From Gilliamella bombicola (lineage in GTDB: Bacteria > Pseudomonadota > Gammaproteobacteria > Enterobacterales > Orbaceae), in NCBI RefSeq assembly GCF_900094945.1, contig NZ_FMAQ01000010.1, positions 18,684-82,683 of the forward strand: a DNA stretch of 64,000 nucleotides. Reading direction: 5' to 3'. The notes beneath the pieces are model-generated. The model saw only the letters and a program-made list of their open reading frames with translations, was not told the origin of the DNA and did not search any database. Made by a program: the position numbers and the translations under genes. Each line of letters opens with the position of its first letter. The stretch's first letter is position 1. Positions 18,694 to 30,557 of the stretch are shown here, in pieces.

Positions 18694-19623
18694 ATGAAAG
18701 CCTTAAAAAACGTTTTAATTATATTAACCACCGCTATGATTTTAACGGGTTGTGAAGAAAAAAACGAAGAATATTATTTAAACAATATAGACTCAGCAAA
18801 TAAAAAAGTAGAGCAATGTAATCAGGATTTAGAAAAGGCATTTATAGCAAATGATAAAGGCGGTATCGAAAAGGTAGAAAAAAATCCTGAATGTCGTGCT
18901 GCAATGTCTGCAATTGAAAAAGACAGAAAGATAAAATATGAATTAGAAAAAAAACGGAAAGAAGACGAAAAAAAACAAGCGGTAGAATCTGAAATGAGCG
19001 CCATCAGACAACAAGTTTCTGGTATGTCATGGGGCGAATCAGTTGATGAATATTTAAAGGTAGATGAGTGTAAGAGTAGTTTTTCGTTTAATAAAAGCCC
19101 GAAATGTGAAGCTTGGGAAACGGTTTATAAAGAAAAAGTAGATGAAGGCAAAAAAGAGTTAAAACAGCTATCTTTTAATGAAATTAAAGAAAAAATGCAG
19201 TCTTTATGTAAATTAGATAAAAGAACTGGCTCTAAGTGTAGTGTTGCCCAAAAAGCACTAGAAGAAAAGGCGGCTGATGAATTAGCCAATGTTGATATTC
19301 AAACCATTGAATCAAAAAAATCACTATACTGTGCAGAGGATCTGGTTTTTCAATCAGCTTGTAACGTTAGTTGGGAAAAAGCATGGAAAAAAGAAAGTGA
19401 TAAGTACGTCAAATTCTATACAGAAAATAATGCGGAATTTGTTGCTACATATAACTCATGCATAGATAAATTAGAAGCCGTTAAAGCTCAGAAGTTAAAC
19501 TGGAATGAAGAAAATAAATTACAAAAAGCAATAAAAGAAGGATACCCTTGTAGTCAAGTGAAAGATGCTTACACGAAAAGAGGAATGGGATATTCTTGGT
19601 TTTATCAGAAAATTGAAGAATAA
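18694..19623 (+). CDS. Cys-rich EexN-like lipoprotein with repeated modules
   Basis: 309-aa predicted lipoprotein: signal peptide with lipobox LTGC and lipidated Cys20. The start of the mature part (EEYYLNNIDSANKKVEQC, later NPEC) resembles EexN entry-exclusion lipoproteins of conjugative plasmids. Ten further Cys fall in five pairs: 42/67, 126/138, 172/182, 213/223 and 256/286. Each pair sits in a Lys/Glu-rich helical segment, so the protein looks like tandem copies of one small disulfide-linked unit. A charged coiled-coil stretch lies at about 75-105. AGGAG precedes the ATG. No conjugation genes are nearby. Function unknown. Confidence 0.75.
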   Translation: MKALKNVLIILTTAMILTGCEEKNEEYYLNNIDSANKKVEQCNQDLEKAFIANDKGGIEKVEKNPECRAAMSAIEKDRKIKYELEKKRKEDEKKQAVESEMSAIRQQVSGMSWGESVDEYLKVDECKSSFSFNKSPKCEAWETVYKEKVDEGKKELKQLSFNEIKEKMQSLCKLDKRTGSKCSVAQKALEEKAADELANVDIQTIESKKSLYCAEDLVFQSACNVSWEKAWKKESDKYVKFYTENNAEFVATYNSCIDKLEAVKAQKLNWNEENKLQKAIKEGYPCSQVKDAYTKRGMGYSWFYQKIEE

Positions 19624-19666
19624 CCCAATTTAGTCGTGTTCTATTAGAATGGAATCAATTGTTGAC

Positions 19667-19693
19667 AAAGAACTCGCTTTTCGCGAGTTCTTT
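19667..19693 (+). terminator. Terminator after the Cys-rich lipoprotein
   Basis: Perfect 11-bp stem (19667-19677 and 19683-19693) with loop TTTTC; the right arm ends in TTT. A different hairpin in the matching place (41041-41061) precedes the second copy of the dispersed repeat. Confidence 0.75.
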
Positions 19694-19799
19694 GCGCTAA
19701 TAGATTTGTAAACTTAGTAAATAAAAATTTTAATAAAATAAATGATTTTTCTTCTTTAAATCAGGTGCTGTTTTGGGGAGGGTCGATTTGGTTTTGTGT

Positions 19800-20190
19800 G
19801 ATGGTTTCGGATGTTTTGGCTTTAAGTGATTAAAATGGCGACAGTGACCACGTCCGAGCTAAGGGAATTTGAAGCGAATTCCCTTAGCGAACTCACACTT
19901 TGTCTGCATAATGTGACCCCGCAATTACTTGTATCATCCTGACATTGCCTTTACGAGGCCATCTTCGCTTTGCTCAGACATTCAAATAGTACAGCACAAA
20001 CTAGCCAAACGTTCCTGTTTGGCGTGCTAGTCTCGCTCTGTCGTGGCACATTCTGACGTCAAATAAGACAAACAACATAACCTTGGGTTAGATTTTGTGG
20101 AGGTGTTTTTGGTTAAAGAGATCTAATTACTAGCCCAAAAACAGTCAGGAAAGGTATTGATTTTATTAAAGTTTTTTTGGTGTTATGAGG
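19800..20190 (+). repeat. Dispersed non-coding repeat, copy A
   Basis: A 745-bp gene-free gap holds this copy of about 390 bp. It can be aligned by eye with 41095-41485. Shared landmarks in the same order are GGATGTTTTG, CCACGTCCGAG, AAGCGAATTCC, GGCACATTnTGACG, CAACATAACCTTG and TATTGATTTTATT. Homology may start earlier, as both copies follow a CAAAGAAC hairpin. Divergence is high between the landmarks. It is richer in G+C than the surrounding intergenic DNA, and no ORF or transposase remnant was found in it. Confidence 0.75.
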
Positions 20191-20368
20191 TTATGTACCA
20201 TTGGACAAAAATAAATGCTGATAGCACTATTTTATCACTGAAATGGCATAATCTGATATACAGCCTAACTAAAGCATCAGTTAGCACGCTTTAGCTAGGC
20301 TGGTGTTAGCATTTTACTCCATTGGGGTTCTGCATAAGGTAATGGGCATAGAGTCCTTTGGGGTAATG

Positions 20369-23300
20369 TTAGAAATCAAACTGATAAATCAGATCCAATG
20401 TTTGCGCTAAGCTTGATGCTGCATCTAAATAAAGATTCGGCATAAGCCTATAACGTAAAGTAAACGTTGCCAATGAATCAAAAATGCCGACACCATATTT
20501 TAGTTGTAAGTTAGGTAATATATACCCGCTAACCACAACTTTAGAATTGTTACCCGCACCTTGCGTATCAAGCGTTAGATTTTTGATACCAAATGCATTA
20601 CCTATATCACCAATATATTTACCGGTTTTTGCTGTGCCAATACCAACGAGTAATGCGGTCATCATGTCACTATCACTTTGTTCCGCACTATCAAGTCCTT
20701 GACCTCGAATTAAGTAGGAAAGGGCTTCTTGCTGTGACATGGCAGGATCTGAAAACACTTCAATCTTAGGTGATTCCGACGATCCTGTAACACGAATCCC
20801 CGCCATGATGTTATTATTTTCCATTGATTCTGGATTGCGGATTGCTTCAATGTCGAGCATAGCTTGATCGGTTGCACCTGAAAATGTGATGATACCTTTG
20901 TGAATAATCAAGTCTTGCCCATAGGCATGGAATCGACCTGTTGGAATTGAAATCTCTCCATGTAGATCGAGTCCTTTATTGGTTTGTGTTGCAATTAAAT
21001 TACCTTTAAGCGATGCATTTAATCCAAAGGCATCGACAGTCACTTTATCCTCAATATTAATTTCAATATGTCCATTGATTTTCATGCCAAATTCTTGGGC
21101 CTTAATTTCTTTTCGATTTGCACCAAGCATGACCTCATCTGGCGAAACATCAACGCTTGATGAGGGTAGCGATTCAACCGTTATTTTACCTTTTGGAATA
21201 CTTACTTTTCCTAATAACGTTAATTCGTCTGGTGTTGCATTGATTTTAATATCAGGAATAATGGTCATAACAATCATTGGAGGCACCGAAACTTCCATGG
21301 CTGCACCATTAACTGTTAGCGAAGCTTGCCATTTATCTAAGGTATTCCAGCTGGCATTACCATTAATATTAACGTTACCTGCTTGAGTGGTTAAAACACC
21401 TTTTAATGTGGATGATTTTCCATTGAAATTGATATCAAACTTAGCTGATTTAACGTCAATGGGTAATTGGCTTGATTGTATTTCGCTATGTTTCAAGCTA
21501 ATAGTACCAGTTAGCAATGGGTCATTTAGTGATCCAGAAAATTTAACCGTACCATTAATGGCACCTTTAGCATAATCTTTACTGTCTAATAATGGATTAA
21601 TAATTGCTAACGCTAAATGATCGATATTTAATTGGCCACTTAATGTTTTTTGATTGGTTGGATCTGTTATCACTATATTTCCGCTAATTTTTCCTAGTTT
21701 ATTTAGGCCAAAAATCCAATCTAATTTAGCTTGTTGTTCATTAAATTCTGCATCAATCTTAAAAAGATCGAAAGGCAGTGGCAACGACTGTGAGGTAACA
21801 ATTTGTTGAATATAAACATCACGACTGGTTATATTCGCTTTTATTGATGGTATTTTATTGTCATTTTTAAATTGTATGATTATTTTGCCATTTACATTAC
21901 CAGTAAGTTTGGTTTCACCATCGTTAGGTATTGGTAGTTTAGATAGATTAATTTCTTTTAACGTAATACTTGTATCGGTGTTTTTAGTTAGCGAAAATTG
22001 TTTATCAAGGCAAATAGTTGACTTTTCATTTATCCAGCAATGGGCATTAATGGCTGGTATTTGATTCTTTATGTCATAAGATAAGTCCAACGATTTAGTA
22101 AGTTGCCAATTATTGTTTTTGCCTAAATTAAGTAGAGCATGCGCAATGGTCCCGCTCCATTTTGTGCGATCTTTATCAAGTTGCCCTGTTAACGAAGTCG
22201 TCAATGATGCTGGATCACCATCAATATTTGCCGTTAAAGTATGGTGATTTTCACTGCCTGATAACTCAATATTTGCTTTTTTGATGATTTGGCTTGGTAG
22301 CTCTATTGTTTGACCAGTGAGCTTGATATTGCCACTTAATTGGTTTTTATACCGAACTTTGCCAACAAGATTAGCTTTAGCCACTTTGATTGTGTCAAAA
22401 GAAAATGAGTTAACCGATAAATTGGTATCAATAGCGGCATTGTTAGCAGTACCGTTGAGTTTAATATTACCTGCAACAGATCCTTGCATGCCATCAATCA
22501 ATAACGATAGTGATTCGAAATTTAAGTTCGCAAGTAAATTGCCACTTTCACTTGAGCCATTTAAATTTAGCTGATTTTTCCCCCATTTAATCGCAAAATC
22601 ATCTGCAGTGGCTTTATTTTCAGAGTTAACAGATAGATTACCTGATGCAAAAAAATCGGCGTGATTGATATTACCTTTTAATTGTAAACCGGACAAATTA
22701 AACGCCCATTTATCACTTTCTAGCGAGCCTGTTGTTTTCAATTGACCGTTTAATCGAACTGGATAATTTGGCAATTCTTTGGTGATATCAACGTTATTGA
22801 GTTTTATGTTGGTATCCCATTGCAGGGCTTGTTGCCAATTTGCAGTTCCTGCTATGTTAATTTCACCTTGGGGTAATTTAATTATTCCATGGTCGATCAT
22901 TGCACCTTGATTGGTGCCTGTACCGGCAATATCAAACATCGTGTTGGCTAATTCATCTCCTTTTATATGGCCTTTAGCTGACATTTGATACTGCTGCACG
23001 TTACCCTCTATTGATGCAGAAAAATCATTTAATTCATATTGCGCTTGTCCTTCAATTGGCCATTGAATATGCTTACCTTCGAGGTGAGTCATGATAGGCA
23101 AGTATTTTTCTATAAAATTGATGCGCCCATTTATTTTTATTTGATTCAAGCCATCAAGAGTTGCGTTAGTTAATAGCTCTCCAAGCAATTTACCTGAAAA
23201 TTGTGCATCGAATTGGTTTTGTTCGGTATTTGCTTTCACTAATGCTAATACTGGCCAGTCGTCATGTAATGTAATTTCGCCCGAAACCGAAGCATGTCCG

Positions 23301-24172
23301 CTTGCGTAAGGGGTGGTAGCATCTGTATCGACTTGTTTTACAATGATACGACTATTGACGATATTAGTCTGAATTATAACATTATTGAATCGATAATCTT
23401 GCCCTCCCATATGTAATAACCAGTTATTACCGGTTAAACTTGTTACATTAATATTTAATGGAATATTAACTTGAGGTAACGAATCAATCAGTGGTTGATT
23501 AAAAAGTTGGCTGATTTTTTCATTAAGAGCGATATCTTCGTTTGTTGCTTCAACAGGTAAATTGGTTGTTTTATTATCCGCAAAAATAGCGCTTAAATCT
23601 GTTGCTACAGCTGGATAAACATAAATTTGATTATTAATCCACGTTGCTTTACCAGTAAAGTCGGACATACCAAATTGCATATCATCAACGGTGACTTTTA
23701 TATCTGTTAAGTGGGTATTTTTAAGATCTATAGGTAACGGTGTTGTGAGTTCAAAACGTTTTTCTGTGCTGGGCTCTTCGCTAGGCGAACTATCTATTTG
23801 TCCAGTATTAATTGAAACTTTTACACCATCGGCATTAAATTGACTTACACAGACTTGGGCTTTTAATAAACAATGTCCAGCTAATGAAAATGAAGCATCA
23901 TTAACTTGAACATTAACATTCGGTAATTCAAGCGAAAGTCCTTGTATATGCAGATTATGTAATGTGCCTTCAATTTGAGCTATCTTTAGCTCAGGTAGAA
24001 ATTTATTTAAAACATAGGTAGTTAGTTTTACACCAAGACTGGTATATATAAACAAGATAACAAAAACAATTAGAAAGCCGATAACAGATAAAATGGCTAT
24101 GCTTCGCTTTTTCCATTTACGTATCTGTTTTAATTTTTTTACTTTTTTTATTCTAACTAAATTTTTAGCCAT
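20369..24172 (-). CDS. tamB: Translocation and assembly module subunit TamB
   Basis: Large envelope protein of 1267 aa: one N-terminal membrane anchor (about 25-48, after a basic KKVKKLKQIRKWKKR stretch), a very long periplasmic beta-rich part, and the conserved C-terminal DUF490 region (SYLIRGQGLDS, LPNLQLKYGVGIFDS, YLDAASSL, LIYQFDF at the end). TamB spans the periplasm as a hydrophobic groove, working with TamA in outer-membrane protein insertion and lipid transport. It starts two bases after the tamA stop, so the two are translated together. Confidence 0.93.
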   Translation of the reverse strand: MAKNLVRIKKVKKLKQIRKWKKRSIAILSVIGFLIVFVILFIYTSLGVKLTTYVLNKFLPELKIAQIEGTLHNLHIQGLSLELPNVNVQVNDASFSLAGHCLLKAQVCVSQFNADGVKVSINTGQIDSSPSEEPSTEKRFELTTPLPIDLKNTHLTDIKVTVDDMQFGMSDFTGKATWINNQIYVYPAVATDLSAIFADNKTTNLPVEATNEDIALNEKISQLFNQPLIDSLPQVNIPLNINVTSLTGNNWLLHMGGQDYRFNNVIIQTNIVNSRIIVKQVDTDATTPYASGHASVSGEITLHDDWPVLALVKANTEQNQFDAQFSGKLLGELLTNATLDGLNQIKINGRINFIEKYLPIMTHLEGKHIQWPIEGQAQYELNDFSASIEGNVQQYQMSAKGHIKGDELANTMFDIAGTGTNQGAMIDHGIIKLPQGEINIAGTANWQQALQWDTNIKLNNVDITKELPNYPVRLNGQLKTTGSLESDKWAFNLSGLQLKGNINHADFFASGNLSVNSENKATADDFAIKWGKNQLNLNGSSESGNLLANLNFESLSLLIDGMQGSVAGNIKLNGTANNAAIDTNLSVNSFSFDTIKVAKANLVGKVRYKNQLSGNIKLTGQTIELPSQIIKKANIELSGSENHHTLTANIDGDPASLTTSLTGQLDKDRTKWSGTIAHALLNLGKNNNWQLTKSLDLSYDIKNQIPAINAHCWINEKSTICLDKQFSLTKNTDTSITLKEINLSKLPIPNDGETKLTGNVNGKIIIQFKNDNKIPSIKANITSRDVYIQQIVTSQSLPLPFDLFKIDAEFNEQQAKLDWIFGLNKLGKISGNIVITDPTNQKTLSGQLNIDHLALAIINPLLDSKDYAKGAINGTVKFSGSLNDPLLTGTISLKHSEIQSSQLPIDVKSAKFDINFNGKSSTLKGVLTTQAGNVNINGNASWNTLDKWQASLTVNGAAMEVSVPPMIVMTIIPDIKINATPDELTLLGKVSIPKGKITVESLPSSSVDVSPDEVMLGANRKEIKAQEFGMKINGHIEINIEDKVTVDAFGLNASLKGNLIATQTNKGLDLHGEISIPTGRFHAYGQDLIIHKGIITFSGATDQAMLDIEAIRNPESMENNNIMAGIRVTGSSESPKIEVFSDPAMSQQEALSYLIRGQGLDSAEQSDSDMMTALLVGIGTAKTGKYIGDIGNAFGIKNLTLDTQGAGNNSKVVVSGYILPNLQLKYGVGIFDSLATFTLRYRLMPNLYLDAASSLAQTLDLIYQFDF

Positions 24173-24173
24173 A

Positions 24174-25895
24174 TTATAACTCGCTTCCTAGACCAATATA
24201 TAGGTGAATAGAACCGGTGTTTTTGTTTAATGGTGTTGCTAAATCGATTTTTATTGGCCCAACAGGCGAAGCCCAACGAATGCCAAATCCTGTTCCTGTG
24301 TAAAATTTGGTTGTATCAACTTTGTCTATGGCTTCGCCAGTATCAACAAAGGCAGCTCCCCACCATGGACCTGATAAATTATACTGGTATTCAATTGAAC
24401 CAGTGATGAGTTTAGAGGCACCTTTTAATTTGCCTTTTTTATCTTTAGGTGAAATAGACTGATAGCTATAACCACGAATACTGCGCTCACCACCCGCAAA
24501 AAATCTAAAAGATGGTGGAACTCGATCAAAATTGCTCGCTTGTATAATACCGAAATTACCACGAGCAATAAATCGATGTGACTTATGTAGTGAACGAATC
24601 CAAGCTTGTTGAGCTTGAAAGCGAACTAAATTAATATCTGACCCTAATGATTCTCCAGCGGCTTCGACAGAATAACGTTGGGAATCCCCCCACATTGCTA
24701 ATAAATCACCATCAGAGCGGATTCTTGATAAGCTAAGTGATGGATAATACAAAAATGTTTTGAAACTTGCATCACCTTGAGTAAAATCATCACGTAACAG
24801 ATTAAAACCTAGTGCCGTTTGCCATCCATAAAAGTTATCCCAGTTGCGCAATGCTCCAAACGTATAAGAACGTGAGTAGGTGTCGTTATTATCTATTTTT
24901 TTATAACCACTTTGAATGGTATAATACTGCTCAAGAGGCGATTTTTTTAATGGAATTTTGTAACTCATAGTGACCAGTTGTTCTGGTGAAGATAGCGATA
25001 AGTTACTTTGAAAACTTTGTCCTCGGCTATTAATCCAAGGTTTGTTCCAACCAATTTTCCCATGTACACCGTTATCTGTTGAAAAGCCTAAACCTAAGTC
25101 CATATTATTTTTTTTGCGAGGCGAGGTTTCAACATCAATAGGTAAAACTTTGTCTTTTGTTAAATGTGGAAAGTCAGGTACAACAACCACTGAATTAAAC
25201 CAGTTTGTTGAGGTAAGGCGTCTATTTAATAATGACAATTGTTCGGCTGTATATTCCTCACCATCTTTAAATGGCACAATATTTGCTAAATAATCGTCGC
25301 GGATTTGGGCGTTATGAAAAGTGACTTTACCTAATCGATAACGTTTACCTGTAGTGTAATCAATATTCCAAAAGGCTTTATTTTCATCTGTCGAAACAGC
25401 TAATTGATGTTTAGGCATATCGGCATCAAAGTAACCTTTTCTTAGTGATAAATTTTGCAGGCTTTTCTTAAATGACTCATAAATGCCATGATTTAACACA
25501 TCGCCAATTTTGGGTAAATTATTTTTTAGCAAATATTCAAAATCGGGATCTTTTTGTCCATCCCCTGTAATATTGACATTGAGCTGCTCAACTAATACGG
25601 GATCCCCTGGTGATATGTTAACGACAAGGACTTTGGGATCTTGTGCATTATATTCAAAAGTTGGCGAATAGTAACCTAATGCGCGTAGTGCTTTTTGTAC
25701 CTCACTTTCAAAATACCGCTTAAAAGCGGGCGTATCAACCACTTTATTGGGGGAAATTAATGAAACACGTGTATTGACATTGTCAGCTAATTCTCCTGAT
25801 AATCCTTTAATGGATAATTTCATGTCAGCGTAACTTGATGTTACTGTCATCACTAACAGTAGACCTAATGAACAGGAAAATCGCGACACATACAC
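24174..25895 (-). CDS. tamA: Translocation and assembly module subunit TamA
   Basis: Omp85-family outer-membrane protein of 573 aa (E. coli 577): a signal peptide ending near SSYA at residue 23, three POTRA domains at about 25-270, and a 16-strand barrel. It has FFAGGERSIRGYSY (the conserved RGY motif of strand-loop 6) and the final strand GSIHLYIGLGSEL. It helps insert beta-barrel proteins and pairs with TamB. It follows hpt by 11 bp, so hpt-tamA-tamB look like one transcript. Confidence 0.93.
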   Translation of the reverse strand: MYVSRFSCSLGLLLVMTVTSSYADMKLSIKGLSGELADNVNTRVSLISPNKVVDTPAFKRYFESEVQKALRALGYYSPTFEYNAQDPKVLVVNISPGDPVLVEQLNVNITGDGQKDPDFEYLLKNNLPKIGDVLNHGIYESFKKSLQNLSLRKGYFDADMPKHQLAVSTDENKAFWNIDYTTGKRYRLGKVTFHNAQIRDDYLANIVPFKDGEEYTAEQLSLLNRRLTSTNWFNSVVVVPDFPHLTKDKVLPIDVETSPRKKNNMDLGLGFSTDNGVHGKIGWNKPWINSRGQSFQSNLSLSSPEQLVTMSYKIPLKKSPLEQYYTIQSGYKKIDNNDTYSRSYTFGALRNWDNFYGWQTALGFNLLRDDFTQGDASFKTFLYYPSLSLSRIRSDGDLLAMWGDSQRYSVEAAGESLGSDINLVRFQAQQAWIRSLHKSHRFIARGNFGIIQASNFDRVPPSFRFFAGGERSIRGYSYQSISPKDKKGKLKGASKLITGSIEYQYNLSGPWWGAAFVDTGEAIDKVDTTKFYTGTGFGIRWASPVGPIKIDLATPLNKNTGSIHLYIGLGSEL

Positions 25896-25906
25896 CTCGT
25901 ATAATA

Positions 25907-26446
25907 TTAAGATTCAAGTAAAGTGACATGACCAATATAAGGTAAGTGACGGTAGTGTTGAGCATAGTCAATACCATAACCCACGACAAATTCGTCAGGA
26001 ATCGAAAATCCGATATATTTCACTGGAACGTTCACTTCGCGCCGTGAAGGCTTATCTAGTAGTGTACAAATTTCAATACTACGAGGATGGCGTAATTTTA
26101 AAATAGCCATAACTTTGCTAAGTGTATTACCCGTATCTATAATATCTTCGATAATCAATACATCTTTATCACGGATATCTTCGTCTAAATCTTTTAATAT
26201 TTTAACATCACGGTTACTAATAACAGCATTACCATAGCTTGACGCTGTCATAAAATCAACCTCGTGTCCAACGGTAATTGCTCTGCTCAAATCGGCCATA
26301 AAAATGAAAGAGCCACGTAAAAGACCAACTAAAATAAGTTCATTTTGGCTATGTTGATAATCTTGACTAATTTGTTGACCTAGTTCAATCACGCGCTTTT
26401 GGATATCATCAGTAGATATCATCATTTCTAATGTGTGTTTTTTCAT
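25907..26446 (-). CDS. hpt: Hypoxanthine phosphoribosyltransferase
   Basis: Purine-salvage enzyme of 179 aa (E. coli 178) that makes IMP from hypoxanthine and PRPP. The PRPP loop [17 protein letters not shown] is at about residues 95-111, and the FMTASSYGN flap and [11 protein letters not shown]-terminal motif are present. Grouping with tamA/tamB is unusual by function but the 11-bp gap implies co-transcription. Confidence 0.95.
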   Translation of the reverse strand: MKKHTLEMMISTDDIQKRVIELGQQISQDYQHSQNELILVGLLRGSFIFMADLSRAITVGHEVDFMTASSYGNAVISNRDVKILKDLDEDIRDKDVLIIEDIIDTGNTLSKVMAILKLRHPRSIEICTLLDKPSRREVNVPVKYIGFSIPDEFVVGYGIDYAQHYRHLPYIGHVTLLES

Positions 26447-26578
26447 TAATAATGCTCAAATTAAATTTTTAAAAAATTAAATGAGATTCTAGCAATTTTC
26501 CTTGGTAAAAAGAATAAGCGAACCCATTTTTTATTAAACTAACATGGGAATAGATTTTCGTATTTTATACTCAAACAC

Positions 26579-27980
<1,402 letters not shown>

Positions 27981-28039
27981 CTAAACTTAAATGCTACAAT
28001 TTTTGATCCGTTTTCTATAAAAAATAAACAGGAGTTATT

Positions 28040-29236
28040 ATGCGATCTCCGTGGTATTTTGGTTGGAATATCGTTATTGCAGCATCTTTTCTCACTTTGC
28101 TTTCTAGTGGGTTGAGAATGAGTATGGGTGTTTTTTTCCTCCCCATTGCAAATGATCTTGGGTTTAGTCGTAGCGTCCTTTCTGGCATTATTGCTATAGG
28201 CATGCTTTTTTCAGGTATCGCAATGCCAATAGCCGGATATTTAGTGGGCAAATATAGCACTCGTTTTGTCCTAATATTAGGCACGATCATTATTATTCTC
28301 TCGACAGTTTGGTCAGCTAACTCAACTGATTATTGGAGCTTTTTACTATCTTTCGGTATTGCATTATCTTTTGGTACTTCTTTTGTGGGGTCAGTTAGCT
28401 TTACGCCTATTGTAGCGCGTTGGTTTATTAAACGCAGAGGATTGGCCTTATTTATTTTATCAACAGGAAGTATGGCAGGTATTGCTGTGATGTTACCTGT
28501 TTTTGCATTCTTCATTCCTATTTATGGATGGCAAACAACGCTAATTTCGTTTGCTGTGATTTTTATGATTATCGCCTTGCCTATTGCTTTGTTTATTATG
28601 AAAGATAATCAATCTGAGATCGAAAATTCTAGTATAGAGCCTGTTATCAATCAAAAAATAGAGCCTAGTATCAAACTTATAGATGTGTTAAAAACACGTC
28701 CATTTTGGCAACTGAGTTTTGGGCTTTTTACCTGTGGCTTTAGTATGAATTTATTAGGAACACACGGTGTCCCAATGCTTATCGATCATGGATTTGATCC
28801 TATCACCAGTTCTAATGGTATTGGTTTGATTGGTTTAGTCGCTATTTTTAGTACCTTAGTTTTGGGTTATCTATCTGATATAGTACAACGAAAAAACATT
28901 TTGATGATGGTTTATTTAATACGAGGCTTAGGTTTTATTGCTCTTGTTTTAGCATCAACTAAATGGCAGCTTTTTACTATTGCAGCAGTGGGTGGTTTGG
29001 TTTGGGCTGGCGCTCTGTCAATGTCTGGGGCCATTACAGCAGATATTTATGGTGTAAAAATCGTAGGATTACTTTCTGGATTAACCTATTTTGGGCATCA
29101 AATTGGTGCGATGATTGGTTCATGGTTAGGAGGATGGGCTTACGATCATTTACACACTCATTTAGTTGCGTTTGGTACGGCAAGTATTTTATTGTTACTG
29201 GCGGCATTTAGCTCCTATCTTCTTCCTAAACAATAA
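28040..29236 (+). CDS. MFS transporter
   Basis: Major facilitator carrier of 398 aa with about 12 membrane segments. It begins SPWYFGWNIVIAASFLTLL and has a central cytoplasmic loop around residues 190-215. The form resembles the OFA/monocarboxylate-type MFS group (one-substrate anion or carboxylate carriers), but no residue pattern fixes the substrate. CAGGAG (28029-28034) precedes the ATG. It is a single gene, convergent with fklB. Confidence 0.8.
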   Translation: MRSPWYFGWNIVIAASFLTLLSSGLRMSMGVFFLPIANDLGFSRSVLSGIIAIGMLFSGIAMPIAGYLVGKYSTRFVLILGTIIIILSTVWSANSTDYWSFLLSFGIALSFGTSFVGSVSFTPIVARWFIKRRGLALFILSTGSMAGIAVMLPVFAFFIPIYGWQTTLISFAVIFMIIALPIALFIMKDNQSEIENSSIEPVINQKIEPSIKLIDVLKTRPFWQLSFGLFTCGFSMNLLGTHGVPMLIDHGFDPITSSNGIGLIGLVAIFSTLVLGYLSDIVQRKNILMMVYLIRGLGFIALVLASTKWQLFTIAAVGGLVWAGALSMSGAITADIYGVKIVGLLSGLTYFGHQIGAMIGSWLGGWAYDHLHTHLVAFGTASILLLLAAFSSYLLPKQ

Positions 29237-29248
29237 TAGTTTAAAACA

Positions 29249-29272
29249 AATGGACGCCAAGTAGCGTCCATT
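29249..29272. terminator. Bidirectional terminator between MFS gene and fklB
   Basis: Stem AATGGACGC (29249-29257) and GCGTCCATT (29264-29272), loop CAAGTA. It lies between two convergent genes, with AT-rich flanks on both sides. Confidence 0.75.
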
Positions 29273-29277
29273 ATTAC

Positions 29278-29889
29278 TTATAAAACCTTTATTAATTCAA
29301 CATCAAATATTAATGCACTGTATGGTGGAATTGATGCACCAGCACCTTGAGCACCATAGGCTAACTCTTGAGGAATATATAAACGCCATTTTGAACCTGC
29401 AGGCATCAGTTGGAGCGCTTCAACCCAGCCTTGAATTACGCCATTGACAGGAAACTCAGCCGGTTGTCCACGCTCTACTGAGCTATCAAATACTGTGCCA
29501 TCAATTAATTGACCCGTATAATGGACTTGAACGCGATCTGTTGCTTTAGGTAAAGCGCCATCACCTTGTTTGATGATTTCATACTGTAAACCAGATTCAG
29601 TCGATTTAATGCCATCTTTATCAAGGTTTTTGGCAAGAAAATCTTTACCTGCTTGAGCAATTTTTTCTGCTTGTTTGGCTTTTTCTTTTGTTGCTTGTTC
29701 GTGTACATGACGTAGTGCATCATGTAATTCTTGCAAGGGTAGTGCAGGCGGATTACCGGCTAAAACATCTTCCATTGCTTGTTTTAATGCATTGAGTTCT
29801 AAATTATTTAAGCCTGATTCTTTCAATTGTTGCCCAATTTGTAATCCAATGGCATAACTTGCTTTTTGATCTATTGTTTCTAGTTTCAT
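29278..29889 (-). CDS. fklB: FKBP-type peptidyl-prolyl isomerase FklB
   Basis: Cytoplasmic prolyl isomerase of 203 aa (E. coli FklB 206). An N-terminal helical dimerisation part (about 1-95; [13 protein letters not shown]) is followed by the FKBP domain with [18 protein letters not shown] and [21 protein letters not shown] precedes the ATG at 29889; an earlier in-frame ATG (29925) adds 12 residues unlike the family. It is monocistronic. Confidence 0.92.
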   Translation of the reverse strand: MKLETIDQKASYAIGLQIGQQLKESGLNNLELNALKQAMEDVLAGNPPALPLQELHDALRHVHEQATKEKAKQAEKIAQAGKDFLAKNLDKDGIKSTESGLQYEIIKQGDGALPKATDRVQVHYTGQLIDGTVFDSSVERGQPAEFPVNGVIQGWVEALQLMPAGSKWRLYIPQELAYGAQGAGASIPPYSALIFDVELIKVL

Positions 29890-30096
29890 TTTGTACCTTA
29901 ATTGTTTAAAAAAAGCGTCTATCATGACTGTATTAAGTTGGTGGATACAAGGGTAAAAGTCAAGTGATAATTCGTATCATTACTTGATGGTAATTTGATT
30001 ATTAGCTAATTGCTAAAGAATTTATCAATTTGGCTAGCACTCAGGCAAAATATCAGCGATAATATAGCCTATTATTTTTTTAATGGATAAAGTTAG

Positions 30097-30519
30097 ATGC
30101 TGTTTCGTAAATTTACCGCCTTTGCAATTGTAACGAGTGTTTTACTAACTGGTTGTTCGGTTGTTGAGCATTGGATATATAGACCGGATATCAACCAAGG
30201 TAATTATGTGACACAAGATGCTCTTGATCTATTAAAAGTAGGTCAAAGTAAAGAACAAGTTGTGTTTATTATGGGGTCACCAATGTTAACTTCTGTTTTT
30301 GGTGATAATGTTTGGTATTATGTTTTTCGCCAACAACCTCAGCATGGTGACGTTAGCCAAAGAAGTTATGCTGTTTATTTTGATGAAATGGGCCTAGTAA
30401 AAGATATTAAAGCATCAGAACTAGACGGTTCCAAATCATTAGAAGAAATGAATAAACAAGGTATATCAGACCCGATTGATAAAAAATCTGATGATGATAA
30501 TCCTGACTCAGACTCTTAA
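30097..30519 (+). CDS. bamE: Outer-membrane assembly lipoprotein BamE
   Basis: Lipoprotein of 140 aa in the BAM complex that inserts beta-barrel proteins. The lipobox is LLTGC with Cys20. The SmpA/OmlA domain (about 25-110) is visible in RPDINQGNYVTQDALDLLKVGQ, in part as INQGNYVT and LKVGQSKEQVVFIMGSP, and VWYYVFRQQ. The Asp/Ser-rich tail from about 120 is longer than in E. coli (113 aa) and likely unstructured. A strong terminator follows directly. Confidence 0.93.
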   Translation: MLFRKFTAFAIVTSVLLTGCSVVEHWIYRPDINQGNYVTQDALDLLKVGQSKEQVVFIMGSPMLTSVFGDNVWYYVFRQQPQHGDVSQRSYAVYFDEMGLVKDIKASELDGSKSLEEMNKQGISDPIDKKSDDDNPDSDS

Positions 30520-30557
30520 TCAAAAACCTCGTTATTTAACGAGGTTTTTGATTTTTG
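30519..30557 (+). terminator. bamE terminator
   Basis: Long hairpin with stem ATCAAAAACCTCGTTA and its complement around a short TT loop, followed by TTTTTG. It starts at the bamE stop codon. The remaining 250 bp to dusA show no gene. Confidence 0.85.

Noticed and set aside
20979..22574. Several plus-strand ORFs of 60-135 codons opposite tamB and dapB
   Set aside because: They are antisense shadows of long conserved genes; their composition mirrors the real frame and none has a ribosome site.
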